The notes below the pieces were generated by a model. It was not told the origin of the DNA. It made no database searches and saw only the letters and a list, made by a program, of their open reading frames with translations. A DNA stretch of 64,000 nt. It comes from JACNKV01 sp964422145. Its GTDB lineage: Bacteria > Fidelibacterota > Marinisomatia > Marinisomatales > JACNKV01. Shown here piece by piece: positions 1 through 8,959 of this stretch. The position numbers were made by a program, and so were the translations under genes. The stretch is from contig CAYQZV010000004.1 of NCBI GenBank assembly GCA_964422145.1, positions 1 to 64,000 on the forward strand. The letters are read 5' to 3'. Position 1 is the stretch's first letter, and the number at the start of each line of letters is the position of its first letter.

Positions 1-15
1 ATCAGAAAACTGTGA

Positions 16-546
16 CTACTTGAACCATTTTACAGAACTTTTTGGACTTGACCTTATAAACGACTCTTCAATATAAGGTAAGTATAACTGGACACCATTT
101 TCGTTGTGTAAACGAATCAAATATCCATAGTCATATACATATCCTTGATATAAGGCGACATACAAAGGAGAAAGATTAAAGATAAGCATTCCCTCTGAGA
201 TGTCTACAACACCACTCACACGAAATTCATCTAAATCACCTCCCGGCTTATCCCAAGGATACGTCCAGGTTACCACCGACTCATTCCATTGGGTTAGCAA
301 TGTGCTGATCTCAATCTTCTTATCATCTAACAATGGATCACAATCCGTTAATGGAATTGAAATCACAACTGAATCGATCAAATGTACAATATCAAAATCA
401 ATCTCCGGGAAATACAATAAATAGCGGGATACAGACAACGAGTCATTCGTTATAACATTCGTTGATTGAGGTGTCAAATATAATTCATCCGCGATCAGGA
501 TTTGACTCACCATTGAAAACACAGCAATTGCTTTTATCATTCTCAT
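16..546 (-). CDS. secreted DNRLRE-like domain protein
   Basis: A 176-residue protein with an N-terminal signal peptide (about residues 1-19, hydrophobic, ending near IADE). The middle contains a LLTQWNESVVTWTYPW stretch followed by Gly-Gly. That pattern of a Trp-rich segment describing an extended strand is typical of DNRLRE/TGF-propeptide-like domains found in secreted multi-domain proteins. This protein is shorter than most family members and has nothing after the domain. It stands alone, with no co-directional partner visible before the window edge, and AT-rich DNA lies upstream. The DNRLRE assignment is by motif only; substrate and role are unknown. The stop codon is at the low-coordinate end, so the gene is complete. 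Confidence 0.6.
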   Translation of the reverse strand: MRMIKAIAVFSMVSQILIADELYLTPQSTNVITNDSLSVSRYLLYFPEIDFDIVHLIDSVVISIPLTDCDPLLDDKKIEISTLLTQWNESVVTWTYPWDKPGGDLDEFRVSGVVDISEGMLIFNLSPLYVALYQGYVYDYGYLIRLHNENGVQLYLPYIEESFIRSSPKSSVKWFK

Positions 547-1287
547 AACACTCTCCTTGATATATTATTTACAACTAAAACGGAATCTTGTTACTTAATC
601 ATTCTTCTCTATTATCACTGTTAAGTTCACTTGATCATTTGTTATTTTATAATGAATGACCCGTAAACTGTATTGGTTATGAGTAAAATTGGAACGTAAA
701 AGACAAATCGGATGACTTTTTGAATGCACTCCTCCCACACTGTAATTGACAGTTTCTGCCAATCCGTTGCGTGGTTTTGAAATCCACCGGTATCATATTC
801 GCTTTGTTATTTCCAGGATTTTATTCATAAACAAGCTTTTTATACTAACATCGTTAAACTCTTTTTTTTATCCTAATCTCACGAATAGTGAGACAGATAT
901 CTCATAAAAAGAGAATAACTTTTTATTTACTACACCTAATATGCCTGTCAAATAACTTTGAGCTATATGACTGATTTTAATATAAAGATAAATAGACATT
1001 AATATCCAATAAATAAATTAATTTTTTTAATTTACCGACGATAAACATACTAATATTATTAACGTATATTCTTCTTGGTTTAAATCATTTGATCAGAATG
1101 TCAGTTTTTTTATTACATTCAATTATAAAATACATCAATGAATTCAAAATAGAAGGTCTGTTAAAGCAACCTAGCAATTAATAAATAGTGTGTCCTCCAT
1201 TTTGTGTCCTCTTTTAGGGTATATTTGGTTATATTTAACCACAGTTGACATAATAGAAAAACAGAATAAATTAATATTAAAAACAGA
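547..1287. other. AT-rich intergenic region, no gene seen
   Basis: About 740 bases of strongly AT-rich DNA with no convincing reading frame on either strand. It holds a small inverted repeat, TGGTTA-TATT-TAACCA, at about 1226-1241, followed by TTGACA at about 1245-1250, but no gene follows on the plus strand that this could serve. A short direct repeat of GTGTCCTC occurs twice near 1190-1210. I see no RNA gene, mobile-element end or CRISPR repeat in it. Confidence 0.5.
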
Positions 1288-1313
1288 AAACCCTCGTCGT
1301 GAAACGAGGGTTT
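1288..1313 (-). terminator. intrinsic terminator of the CAU tRNA
   Basis: Perfect 10-bp stem (AAACCCTCGT paired with ACGAGGGTTT) with a 6-base loop. On the minus strand it is followed by a T-rich tract (TCTGTTTTT). It lies 20 bases past the tRNA 3' end, so it most likely ends the tRNA transcript, and perhaps also read-through from the cluster upstream. Confidence 0.75.
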
Positions 1314-1333
1314 CCCTCAGAGAAAAGTGGTAG

Positions 1334-1406
<73 letters not shown>

Positions 1407-1480
1407 TTTTATGATAAATATTTCTTAAATATCGGGGGTGAAGTTACACACAGCCTGATGAAAACATCCAAACTGTTTTT

Positions 1481-2056
1481 CTACGGTGAATCCGGTTCCA
1501 GTGCTGCATATTTCTGCCAAAACCGAACCGATTCCGCCCACGCTTCCGATGTGTACATCGCCTTGGTTCCGCCGGGGAGTTCCAACTGATTCCGCATCAT
1601 CGTCACATATCCCATCGGAAAATCATCCACGCCCTCTGGAACTGCATGAATGCTGATCAATTCCCATTCTGTATCGGAGCTGTGTTCATCGGTTTCTTTC
1701 AACACATCATGACGGTATAAGATCAAATCAACCTTTCCGGCCGGTAACGGATCGCCGTTCAGTGCTCGGATTTGAATATACGGTTCTTCACCGTCCCGCC
1801 GTTTCACCATCTCTGCTTTCAACCGTGTGTGTTCATCTATTTTTACAAACGGACAGACAAACTCACTTACCCAATCCGGATGAACCGATACCAAAACCAC
1901 ACCGTTGCGATATCCTTGGGTTACATGTCCGTCAGCTAACCGTGATGCTGCGTGTTCTGCAACGGCTTCAAACGATAAGGATGGTGAATAAGTCTTCCCC
2001 GACCCCTGAACCTGTCTGCGTACAAATGGACTCACCGCAACTACTGATTTTTTCAT
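1481..2056 (-). CDS. DUF3228 family protein
   Basis: A 191-residue soluble protein with no signal peptide or membrane segment. The N-terminal part, VRRQVQGSGKTYSPSLSF followed by a helix with HAASRL, and the later VSVHPDWVSEFVCPFV segment match my memory of the DUF3228 family, which occurs in bacteria and plants and has no established function. The length fits that family. It follows the ATP-cone kinase gene by 14 bases in the same direction, so the two are probably co-transcribed. The family call is moderate. No function is proposed. Confidence 0.6.
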   Translation of the reverse strand: MKKSVVAVSPFVRRQVQGSGKTYSPSLSFEAVAEHAASRLADGHVTQGYRNGVVLVSVHPDWVSEFVCPFVKIDEHTRLKAEMVKRRDGEEPYIQIRALNGDPLPAGKVDLILYRHDVLKETDEHSSDTEWELISIHAVPEGVDDFPMGYVTMMRNQLELPGGTKAMYTSEAWAESVRFWQKYAALEPDSP

Positions 2057-2070
2057 GTATGAGTCTTTTC

Positions 2071-3405
2071 TTAATGCAGTTTATAATCACTGCCGCCGAT
2101 GAATTCCCTGAGCAGGCTGTCCTTGGACAAAATGGACTCATCATGAAACTCATTCACACTCGACAGCAATTTTTGAATGCGTTTCGCACGGATGTAGGCA
2201 TCCTGCTTTTTGGGGTTGTCTGCCCACGATTCGATGATGTTGGGAAGCTCTTTCATGATCTGCGTTTTCATGAACGGTAGTTCGTAAGGCAGCGCTCCGT
2301 TGATGATAAAATCAACATCATTCACATAAGGAATGATATGCTTCATTTCACTGCGCCTTACGTAATGCCAATGCCCGACGGTCCGAACCGGCGAGTATCC
2401 TCTGAATTTCATGTCTCTCACCATGCGCCTGAGTAACCGGATGTCTGTCCAGCGGATGAAAGTACCGTCTTGATCCTGCTGTTGCGATATCGTTTCGATA
2501 TACACTTTAAATTTTTTCTCATCAGGGATGTTGTTCGTCATCGGTTCAAACAAACCGTGAAGTGTGTCGATCAAAATCACCTGGCCGGGCTTAACACGGA
2601 CTTCATTCACATTATCGACCCGTTTTCCGGCTTCAAAATCGTAATGCGGCGTTTTTACGGTTTCTCCTTTTATAAGCTGACGAAGATGCTGATTGATCAA
2701 CGCCAGATCCAATGCTTCGGGCATTTCAAAATCATAGTCCCCAAATTCATCTTTAGGATGCATCTCCAAATCGAAAAAATAATGATCGATATTCAGCGGA
2801 ACAGCTTCAATGCCCATTGTGTGAAGATGCTGGGTGATTTTCGCTGTCGTTGTGGACTTTCCCGAGGATGACGGCCCCGCGATGATCACCAGTTTGATCC
2901 GATCTTTTTCTTTGACAATTGCTTTAGCAGCTCGGTAGGTTTTATCATTGAAGGCTTCATCCGTTTTACGCACCAGGTCCGCCAACTGTCCGTCATCTAC
3001 CAAGCGGTTAATTTTCTCGATCGTTTCACATTGATTTTGCAAATTCCATACTAACGTTTCATACATGATCGGATAAGGAATATTGGACCGCTGGTTCGTC
3101 CGTCTGAATTTTTGCTGCCGTTCTTTCCGTCGGCTTTCCCTGTAAAGGATGTACGCTTTTGCTGTGCGTGCATGTCCGTTTTCGATCAGCACCTTTTCGA
3201 CCATGTCCTGAGTTTCTTCCACCAGAGGTAAGTCCGGCGGAGGATACATGATACTTAGTTCGCGGGTGACTTGGTCAGACAGATTCTGCGCCAGAACTTT
3301 ATCATGCCCACCGACAGAAGATGCGGCTTTATAAATAGCGTGAGTGATCTTTTCCTGATCGAACGGAACGATCCGTCCGTTTCGTTTAATGATATTTTTT
3401 AACAT
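2071..3405 (-). CDS. ATP-cone / uridine kinase-like P-loop kinase
   Basis: A 444-residue cytoplasmic protein. Residues 1-95 resemble an ATP-cone nucleotide-binding regulatory domain (KRNGRIVPFDQEKITHAIYK, later RTAKAYILYRE). Residues 172-390 are a P-loop kinase of the uridine kinase/phosphoribulokinase type: Walker A GPSSSGKST at 177-185, IDHYFFD at about 208, and a PHYDFEAGKR segment like the uridine-kinase acceptor loop. ATP-cones usually regulate ribonucleotide reductase. Archaeal 2-phosphoglycerate kinases also join an ATP-cone to a P-loop kinase, so the true substrate could be a nucleoside, a sugar phosphate or a glycerate. The gene lies 12 bases after the CHASE2 cyclase gene and upstream of the DUF3228 gene. 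Kinase class is confident; substrate is not. Confidence 0.8.
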   Translation of the reverse strand: MLKNIIKRNGRIVPFDQEKITHAIYKAASSVGGHDKVLAQNLSDQVTRELSIMYPPPDLPLVEETQDMVEKVLIENGHARTAKAYILYRESRRKERQQKFRRTNQRSNIPYPIMYETLVWNLQNQCETIEKINRLVDDGQLADLVRKTDEAFNDKTYRAAKAIVKEKDRIKLVIIAGPSSSGKSTTTAKITQHLHTMGIEAVPLNIDHYFFDLEMHPKDEFGDYDFEMPEALDLALINQHLRQLIKGETVKTPHYDFEAGKRVDNVNEVRVKPGQVILIDTLHGLFEPMTNNIPDEKKFKVYIETISQQQDQDGTFIRWTDIRLLRRMVRDMKFRGYSPVRTVGHWHYVRRSEMKHIIPYVNDVDFIINGALPYELPFMKTQIMKELPNIIESWADNPKKQDAYIRAKRIQKLLSSVNEFHDESILSKDSLLREFIGGSDYKLH

Positions 3406-3417
3406 AGTTTCGGGTGA

Positions 3418-5694
3418 TTATTTTGCAGTTAATGTCCAGACGCCGTCCCAATCTTTTCCGGGCGGATTTTCTTTTAATAATGCACATCGTTTTAAATAAA
3501 CGGATGAAGGTGTGATGGATCTTCCGGGGAAGTGATCTTCCAACTCTTCAGATGCGGTAAACCCTGCAATGGCTTCATCCCATTTTTGCTTAAAATACAG
3601 TATTTGAGCCTCGGAAAAGATCTGAATGCACTTTTCTGTTTTTTCATCCAGTTCACCTTTTTTAGCTAACAACTCAAATGTTTTGACCGGTGTATTTCTC
3701 CCCTTCACACGCACATAATCCAAAAACCGCCACTCAAACTGATCTTCGGTTGCTTTCTGAAGTGTCTCTTCGGCATGGATGTAAATCCCGTATTGTTTTG
3801 CAGAGGATTCAAGCCGCGCCCCCAAATTCACGACATCGCCCATCATGGTATAATTCATCCGGATATTCGAACCCATATTCCCGGTAACGACATCTCCTGA
3901 ACTCAATCCGATTCGATGCTGCATATTCTCAACGATCTCGGGCCAATCTCCTTCGCCGCACCATTTTTCACGCAGATCATCCAGTGCCTGACTCATTTCG
4001 AGTGCCGTTTGACATGCCAAAGACTCATGATCGGGTACAGGAGCCGGCGCGCCCCAAAACGCCACAATAGCATCACCGATATATTTATCGAGTGTTCCCT
4101 GATTTCTTAATAAGATATCCGTCATTTTAGAAAGGTATTCATTCATTAGATGAACCATTTTTTCGGGCTCCAACACCTCTGAGAATGACGAGAAACTCTG
4201 AATATCAGAGAAGAACACGGTGTGATGTCCCTGCACGCCGCCTAATTCCGGTTCATTTTTATCCTGAACCATTTGGTCAATCAAATCCGGAGAGATGTAT
4301 GTCCCGAATGTGTTTTTTAAGAACCGTTTGTCTTTTTCGGCGACCAGAAAGTTGTAGACGAATATCGTAATAAACGTCCCGCCCATGGCGATAACCGGAC
4401 GGACAATATCCCACATGGTCAGATCAGACAAGAACTGACTGTATGCAAAGATCACCCATCCAATAATCGTCAAAACCGGAAGCGGAAGAGAGTACAGCGT
4501 TTTAGGCGGAATACTGAATAAAATACCCAATACAATACTGATGATCAGAATCGTGATAAAATTGGTTTTAGCGCTGGTCGGCAAAACAAACTGATCCTGT
4601 AAAATACTGTAGATCACATTGGCATGAATTTCCACTCCGGCATAGGTTTCCTGAACCGGCGTATTCCGCAAATCCATGAGTCCTGGCAGGGATGCCCCGA
4701 CAATCGCGATCTTATTCTCCCAATATTCCGGCGGAAGCATCTCTGCATCCATGCAGTAAGCGTAAGGCAGATAATAAAACGTTTTATGCGTTCCCATGAA
4801 ATTCACAAACATCCGCCCGTGTTCATCAATGGGAATCTCCCGAAGCACAACACCTTCTTCATTTTTCAGCCGTAACACGTGTTGATCAAAATCATAGTCA
4901 AATCCGTCATCGGGGATGTTCAACACGTCTTTGATCACCGCTATCGGCAGAGACGGATAAACACGGCCCGTTCCTTTGAAATACACAGCAGTTGGAGCCC
5001 GGCGGGTTACACCGTCACTATCCTGTGGAAAACGGACACTGCCCGCACCTTTTGCCGCGCTGATCAATGCACCATGTGTGTTGCCGATCCGTTCAGCGAC
5101 CGGAAGCCGCATCGCCAACTCTTCCGGCACATCAATAATATGCCCGGACGGATCGTATCCTTCCGGTTCGGCGTCCATGGCATAAAGAAAATTTAAAGAA
5201 TCGCTGTTCTCGAACGATAACGCATGATACACATTTTCTGTGCGCTGCGTTGACTCTACAAACCAATTTGGGTCATGCCAATACAAATACGTTTGGATAT
5301 CGTCCGTCATATCCATCTGATCGGAAGACGCGTTGATCAGATCATACGTGGACGTATTTTCCGGGTCGAAAATGATATCGAACAATAACGCTTTTGGATT
5401 ACCGGACGTTACCACGTCGATCAATTGCCCGTGATAGGCATGCGGCCAATCGTAATAATTCCCGAGCATATCAATGGAGTTTTGTTCGATGTCGATCACC
5501 ACAACATCTTCGATGGATGCCTCTTCGACTCCCGCTGTTTTGGCTTTCATGCGGGCATCGTAAGACCGATACTCATATCCGTCCAGCACGGACGTTAAAA
5601 AGAAGCCGTCAATTTCTGTCACCGCCGCGATCAGCAATCCGACGGCGAGACCGATCAACCCGCCGATTCCTATTCGTTTGAGCAGATCAGACAT
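3418..5694 (-). CDS. CHASE2-domain adenylate/guanylate cyclase
   Basis: A 758-residue membrane sensor that should make a cyclic nucleotide from ATP or GTP. A first membrane helix (about 10-28) is followed by an extracytoplasmic CHASE2 domain (about 35-365), three membrane helices (about 378-396, 404-421, 432-451), and a class III cyclase domain (about 485-680). Metal-binding aspartates are visible in FFSDIQSFS (D497) and KYIGDAIVAFWG (D541), so catalysis looks intact. A TPR-like tail follows. It is nine bases downstream of a FecR-domain gene; CHASE2 cyclases and FecR proteins often neighbour each other, which suggests joint envelope sensing. The ligand is unknown, and ATP versus GTP preference cannot be read reliably here. 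Confidence 0.9.
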   Translation of the reverse strand: MSDLLKRIGIGGLIGLAVGLLIAAVTEIDGFFLTSVLDGYEYRSYDARMKAKTAGVEEASIEDVVVIDIEQNSIDMLGNYYDWPHAYHGQLIDVVTSGNPKALLFDIIFDPENTSTYDLINASSDQMDMTDDIQTYLYWHDPNWFVESTQRTENVYHALSFENSDSLNFLYAMDAEPEGYDPSGHIIDVPEELAMRLPVAERIGNTHGALISAAKGAGSVRFPQDSDGVTRRAPTAVYFKGTGRVYPSLPIAVIKDVLNIPDDGFDYDFDQHVLRLKNEEGVVLREIPIDEHGRMFVNFMGTHKTFYYLPYAYCMDAEMLPPEYWENKIAIVGASLPGLMDLRNTPVQETYAGVEIHANVIYSILQDQFVLPTSAKTNFITILIISIVLGILFSIPPKTLYSLPLPVLTIIGWVIFAYSQFLSDLTMWDIVRPVIAMGGTFITIFVYNFLVAEKDKRFLKNTFGTYISPDLIDQMVQDKNEPELGGVQGHHTVFFSDIQSFSSFSEVLEPEKMVHLMNEYLSKMTDILLRNQGTLDKYIGDAIVAFWGAPAPVPDHESLACQTALEMSQALDDLREKWCGEGDWPEIVENMQHRIGLSSGDVVTGNMGSNIRMNYTMMGDVVNLGARLESSAKQYGIYIHAEETLQKATEDQFEWRFLDYVRVKGRNTPVKTFELLAKKGELDEKTEKCIQIFSEAQILYFKQKWDEAIAGFTASEELEDHFPGRSITPSSVYLKRCALLKENPPGKDWDGVWTLTAK

Positions 5695-5702
5695 CGGTTA
5701 GT

Positions 5703-6491
5703 TTATTTAGAATCCAGTTCTTGATTCCACTGAACGAACTCATCTTTTGCATCCGCTTCTTTATCGAACTCATAAAGATGATATTTTCCGTCACTCCGCA
5801 CCTGAATGCACCATCCTTCAGCCAGTTTGATCCAGTCTTCTAATGACACTTCGTACGGGCCGGATACTTTCGTGGGTGCTTCTATTTTTTTCACCGGGCC
5901 CAGTTTGAACGGTGTACCGGTATCAAAGAGTGTTTTCCGTTTTTCTTTTCGTTCATCGATGATATTTTTTGCTGCATTAACATCGACCCGTCCGCTGTAA
6001 ACAAGAACAGAACTTTCGGCGGTATCAGCTGCGGCTCGGTACGTCGTTCCGCGGATGGCCGCAACGGCTGTCGGCGTTCGTACCGAAACATTTTTCTTTT
6101 CACCAAATGCGGCTTTTGCAGACACCCAAACGTTCCCTTTTTTCAAGTTTGCATCGAAGGATTTTTCCATGGGCTTCACATCTGCCTGAGTTAAGACGAG
6201 TTCGGCGTTTTCACCGATCCGAACTTTTCCGCCACCTCTCAAAGATATTTCACATCTGGATTTTGCCTGTGTTCGGATAATATCGCCGACATACACCGTT
6301 TTCTTCGGTAAAGCTCTTTCCCATTCGGCGCTGCCTTCAGCTTGTATTTGAACTCGCCCCAACGGCAGCGTGATCTTTCCAAACTCAGCTCTGCTTGTCT
6401 CAGATGAGACCGCGGTTAACGCTAACAAAGCGATAACACAAAGACCGCCAAACACAGATTTCAAGTGAGTTGATATGACGGTTTTTATCAT
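5703..6491 (-). CDS. FecR-domain periplasmic protein
   Basis: A 262-residue exported protein. A hydrophobic segment at about 15-33 acts as signal peptide or anchor. It is followed by a FecR-type beta domain: VYVGDIIRTQAKSRCEISLR, then VRIGENAELVL, then SVRTPTAVAAIRGTTYR, the hallmark TPTAVAAVRGT-like motif. Unlike classic FecR there is no sigma-factor gene beside it. Instead it sits between the giant surface-protein gene (ATGA overlap at 6488-6491) and a CHASE2 cyclase, so it may pass an envelope signal to the cyclase. The partner is inferred from gene order. Domain identity is clear; mechanism is not. Confidence 0.85.
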   Translation of the reverse strand: MIKTVISTHLKSVFGGLCVIALLALTAVSSETSRAEFGKITLPLGRVQIQAEGSAEWERALPKKTVYVGDIIRTQAKSRCEISLRGGGKVRIGENAELVLTQADVKPMEKSFDANLKKGNVWVSAKAAFGEKKNVSVRTPTAVAAIRGTTYRAAADTAESSVLVYSGRVDVNAAKNIIDERKEKRKTLFDTGTPFKLGPVKKIEAPTKVSGPYEVSLEDWIKLAEGWCIQVRSDGKYHLYEFDKEADAKDEFVQWNQELDSK

Positions 6492-8859
6492 TTGATCAGG
6501 ATCATCTTCTTAGTTTTGACGAAGTGCTTCCCGCTGACGCCGCGGATATCCGCTGAGTACAAATAGACACCGGTCGGTGCTTTTTCACCGCTGCGGGTTA
6601 ATCCGTTCCAAATCATCCTGTGCGTTCCGCTGTCCATGCTTTGATTTAACACGATTTGCGAAACTTCCTCACCGAGCAAATTATACACCGTGAGAGAGAC
6701 AACGGCTTCTTCCGGAAGCATTAGCTTAATGGATGTCACCGGATTAAACGGATTTGGCGTGTTTTGTGCTAATCCGAACTGATCCGGGATGCAGCCCATC
6801 GTTTTCATTTCCTGATTCACGGCATCAGGCTGACCAACCAATAAAACAAACGGATGGTCTGTGTCATTTCCGTGAGCCGTAAATCGATAAGCCGGCGTTT
6901 CTCTCAAATTGGTTGTGGTTTGATAATTGACATCAACCAGCATCACATCAAACTCTGATGGAATATTCGTCAGATCAATCCCTTCTAATGTCACAATACC
7001 GGGTACATTCGTTTTAACCGAAACGCTCCATGAGGTGATCTCCTGGTTTTCAGGACGAATATCTTCGTGATATAACCCGGATTCTTCGACCCAATCTCTG
7101 TTGTCAAATGCCAGAGATACATAATCACCGATAACAGGCGGTTCATGATAATCTAAATGATCTTTTTCGCTTGAGGCTTCCGGATGAACACCGAATCGAT
7201 TCATACAGTCTTCCGCGTTTCCGATCCGAGAAATAAGACCGGCCTTCCAGCCTTGCGGGTCGGTTTCGGTTGTCCGCGCGGATGATCCGCCTAACAAATA
7301 TTGCTGAGGATCAAACACCAAACTACCGCCGGATCCTGACCATACCCAATAGCCGACTCCAGGATTCATATCAGCGGATTGATAATAACCACTCCCGTTA
7401 TATTGATACAGTTTGTTTTCAACGTCTCCCTGGATGCCAATATCATTTAAATTGACGGCAAAGTGATACGGATTTCCGACCATGTTCCAACCGGAAGAAA
7501 GTTCTAACGTGTATCCTGTGAGATCGACAGATGCTCCTGATCCTCCGTTGATTGAATGCGATACATCCGTGATCAGCCAGTACCCTGCTCCAACCTGTAA
7601 TTGATTCGGTCTTTCAGCATAATCATTCGCACCCGGATCCCATGTAAAGATACGCCATTTCGTCGGATCATACTCTCCCAGTTCGTCACCAAATATCCCC
7701 TGAAGTGAGCGATCATTTAACTGCCCCGGGATGGAGATCATCGAATATGTCCTTACCCATGTATCCTGAACAATCGGGAAAGAATTAAACTGCACCGAAA
7801 CTGAATGTATCTGCGATGTAGAATTATATCCGTGAACATCTTCAGCATAGATATAAAATACCAATCCTGTAAGCGAAATGTTGCTGCTTGAAATCACTGC
7901 TGAACCGCTTGACAAGTCCATTGTTTGATATCCGAAACCGCTGTTATAATGCAGTTGAACCGAATTCATTCCGTTCACAGATGATACCGAAGCGCTGACC
8001 GTCACATCGTCCGTTTCAAACATCGGTGTATTCGGAGAAAATTGGATATCCTCGATCGCAGGGCCTTGATCTGTCCATGCATCCATAGTAACCAGAACGG
8101 TGTCCGTATCCATCATCTCGTTAAACCCGGCGTCCCGATATCCGTGGATATAAATCGATGCGGATTCTGATTGTGCTGTCGGTGAAATGTTGAGATTTAT
8201 CTGAGTCGATCCACTTGCAGGAACGGCTCCCGGACCTGTATCAATACTCAGCCATCCTTGGCTTCCTGATGTCCATTCGATGGTGTAGTTCCAGAAGATT
8301 CCGTAATTGGCAAAGTTTTGGATGTTAAAGTTTTTACCGTATTCTGTGGAGTGGAATGCGATCTCATTTTGACTCAGTTCCATGACCGATTGGACTGAAA
8401 CACCGAATGTGTCGTAAACCGAAAGGCTGCTTTGATCTTCGGCAGTCACCGTGATTTCGCCTGTTCCTGTTTTTTCAGGATGAATAGTCACATTCAAGTT
8501 TGATCCGTCAATCGCAGCCGTGAACAGATCCATGTTTGTATTCCCGATCGAATAACTTAACATATCTCCATTTGTCACAATATCCGGATCATCAAAATGA
8601 TTCCCCAACTCGATCACGATCGTTTGATTCCAGTTCTCTTCAACGACAATGTCGTTTATTTCACTAATCAAATAGGGTGGATCATTCTCTGGGTCAACCG
8701 TTATGTTGATATTTATTGTATTGCTTGTGCTGTTCTCGACACCACCGTCATCCACATAGACCGGTACGGTCAATGAGCCGTTGTAATCCTGATCCGATGT
8801 GATGGTTGTTCCGCTGACACTGTAATTATCTCCGTCTAATACAGTTAAAGAAAATCCGG
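6488..8859 (-). CDS. giant surface protein, C-terminal part (after assembly gap)
   Basis: The C-terminal part of the protein whose start lies beyond the N run. It enters inside a cadherin/Ig-like repeat (GFSLTVLDGDNYSVSGTTIT), followed by another repeat starting at VDPENDPP. A BACON-like segment (QGWLSIDTGPG) comes next, then a strand-rich region with WNMVGNPY, common in FCB extracellular proteins. The last 85 residues or so are a sorting/FlgD-like beta domain: NTPNPFNPVTSI, a YNLLGEEV segment and PTGVYLYSADI. Such domains direct export and attachment through the type IX secretion system in Bacteroidota relatives. The stop overlaps the FecR start as ATGA, implying translational coupling. The reading frame differs from the N-terminal half only because the N run has an arbitrary length. 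Confidence 0.85.
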
Positions 8860-8959
8860 NNNNNNNNNNNNNNNNNNNNNNNNNNNNNNNNNNNNNNNNN
8901 NNNNNNNNNNNNNNNNNNNNNNNNNNNNNNNNNNNNNNNNNNNNNNNNNNNNNNNNNNN
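8860..8959. other. 100-N assembly gap inside the surface-protein gene
   Basis: Exactly 100 N characters, a standard placeholder of unknown true length. Both flanks code for the same kind of Ig/cadherin-like repeat on the minus strand. The apparent overlap of two reading frames through the gap is an artefact. Aligning the broken repeat to the intact repeat just upstream predicts a real gap of about 66 bases, or 66 plus whole repeats. Confidence 0.95.

Noticed and set aside
1226..1270. TTGACA with a nearby palindrome as a plus-strand promoter
   Set aside because: No good -10 at the right distance and no plus-strand gene follows; the next feature is a minus-strand tRNA.
1762..2280. 172-residue plus-strand frame across the DUF3228 and ATP-cone kinase genes
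   Set aside because: Antisense to two well-supported genes, with no ribosome site or domain; a shadow frame.
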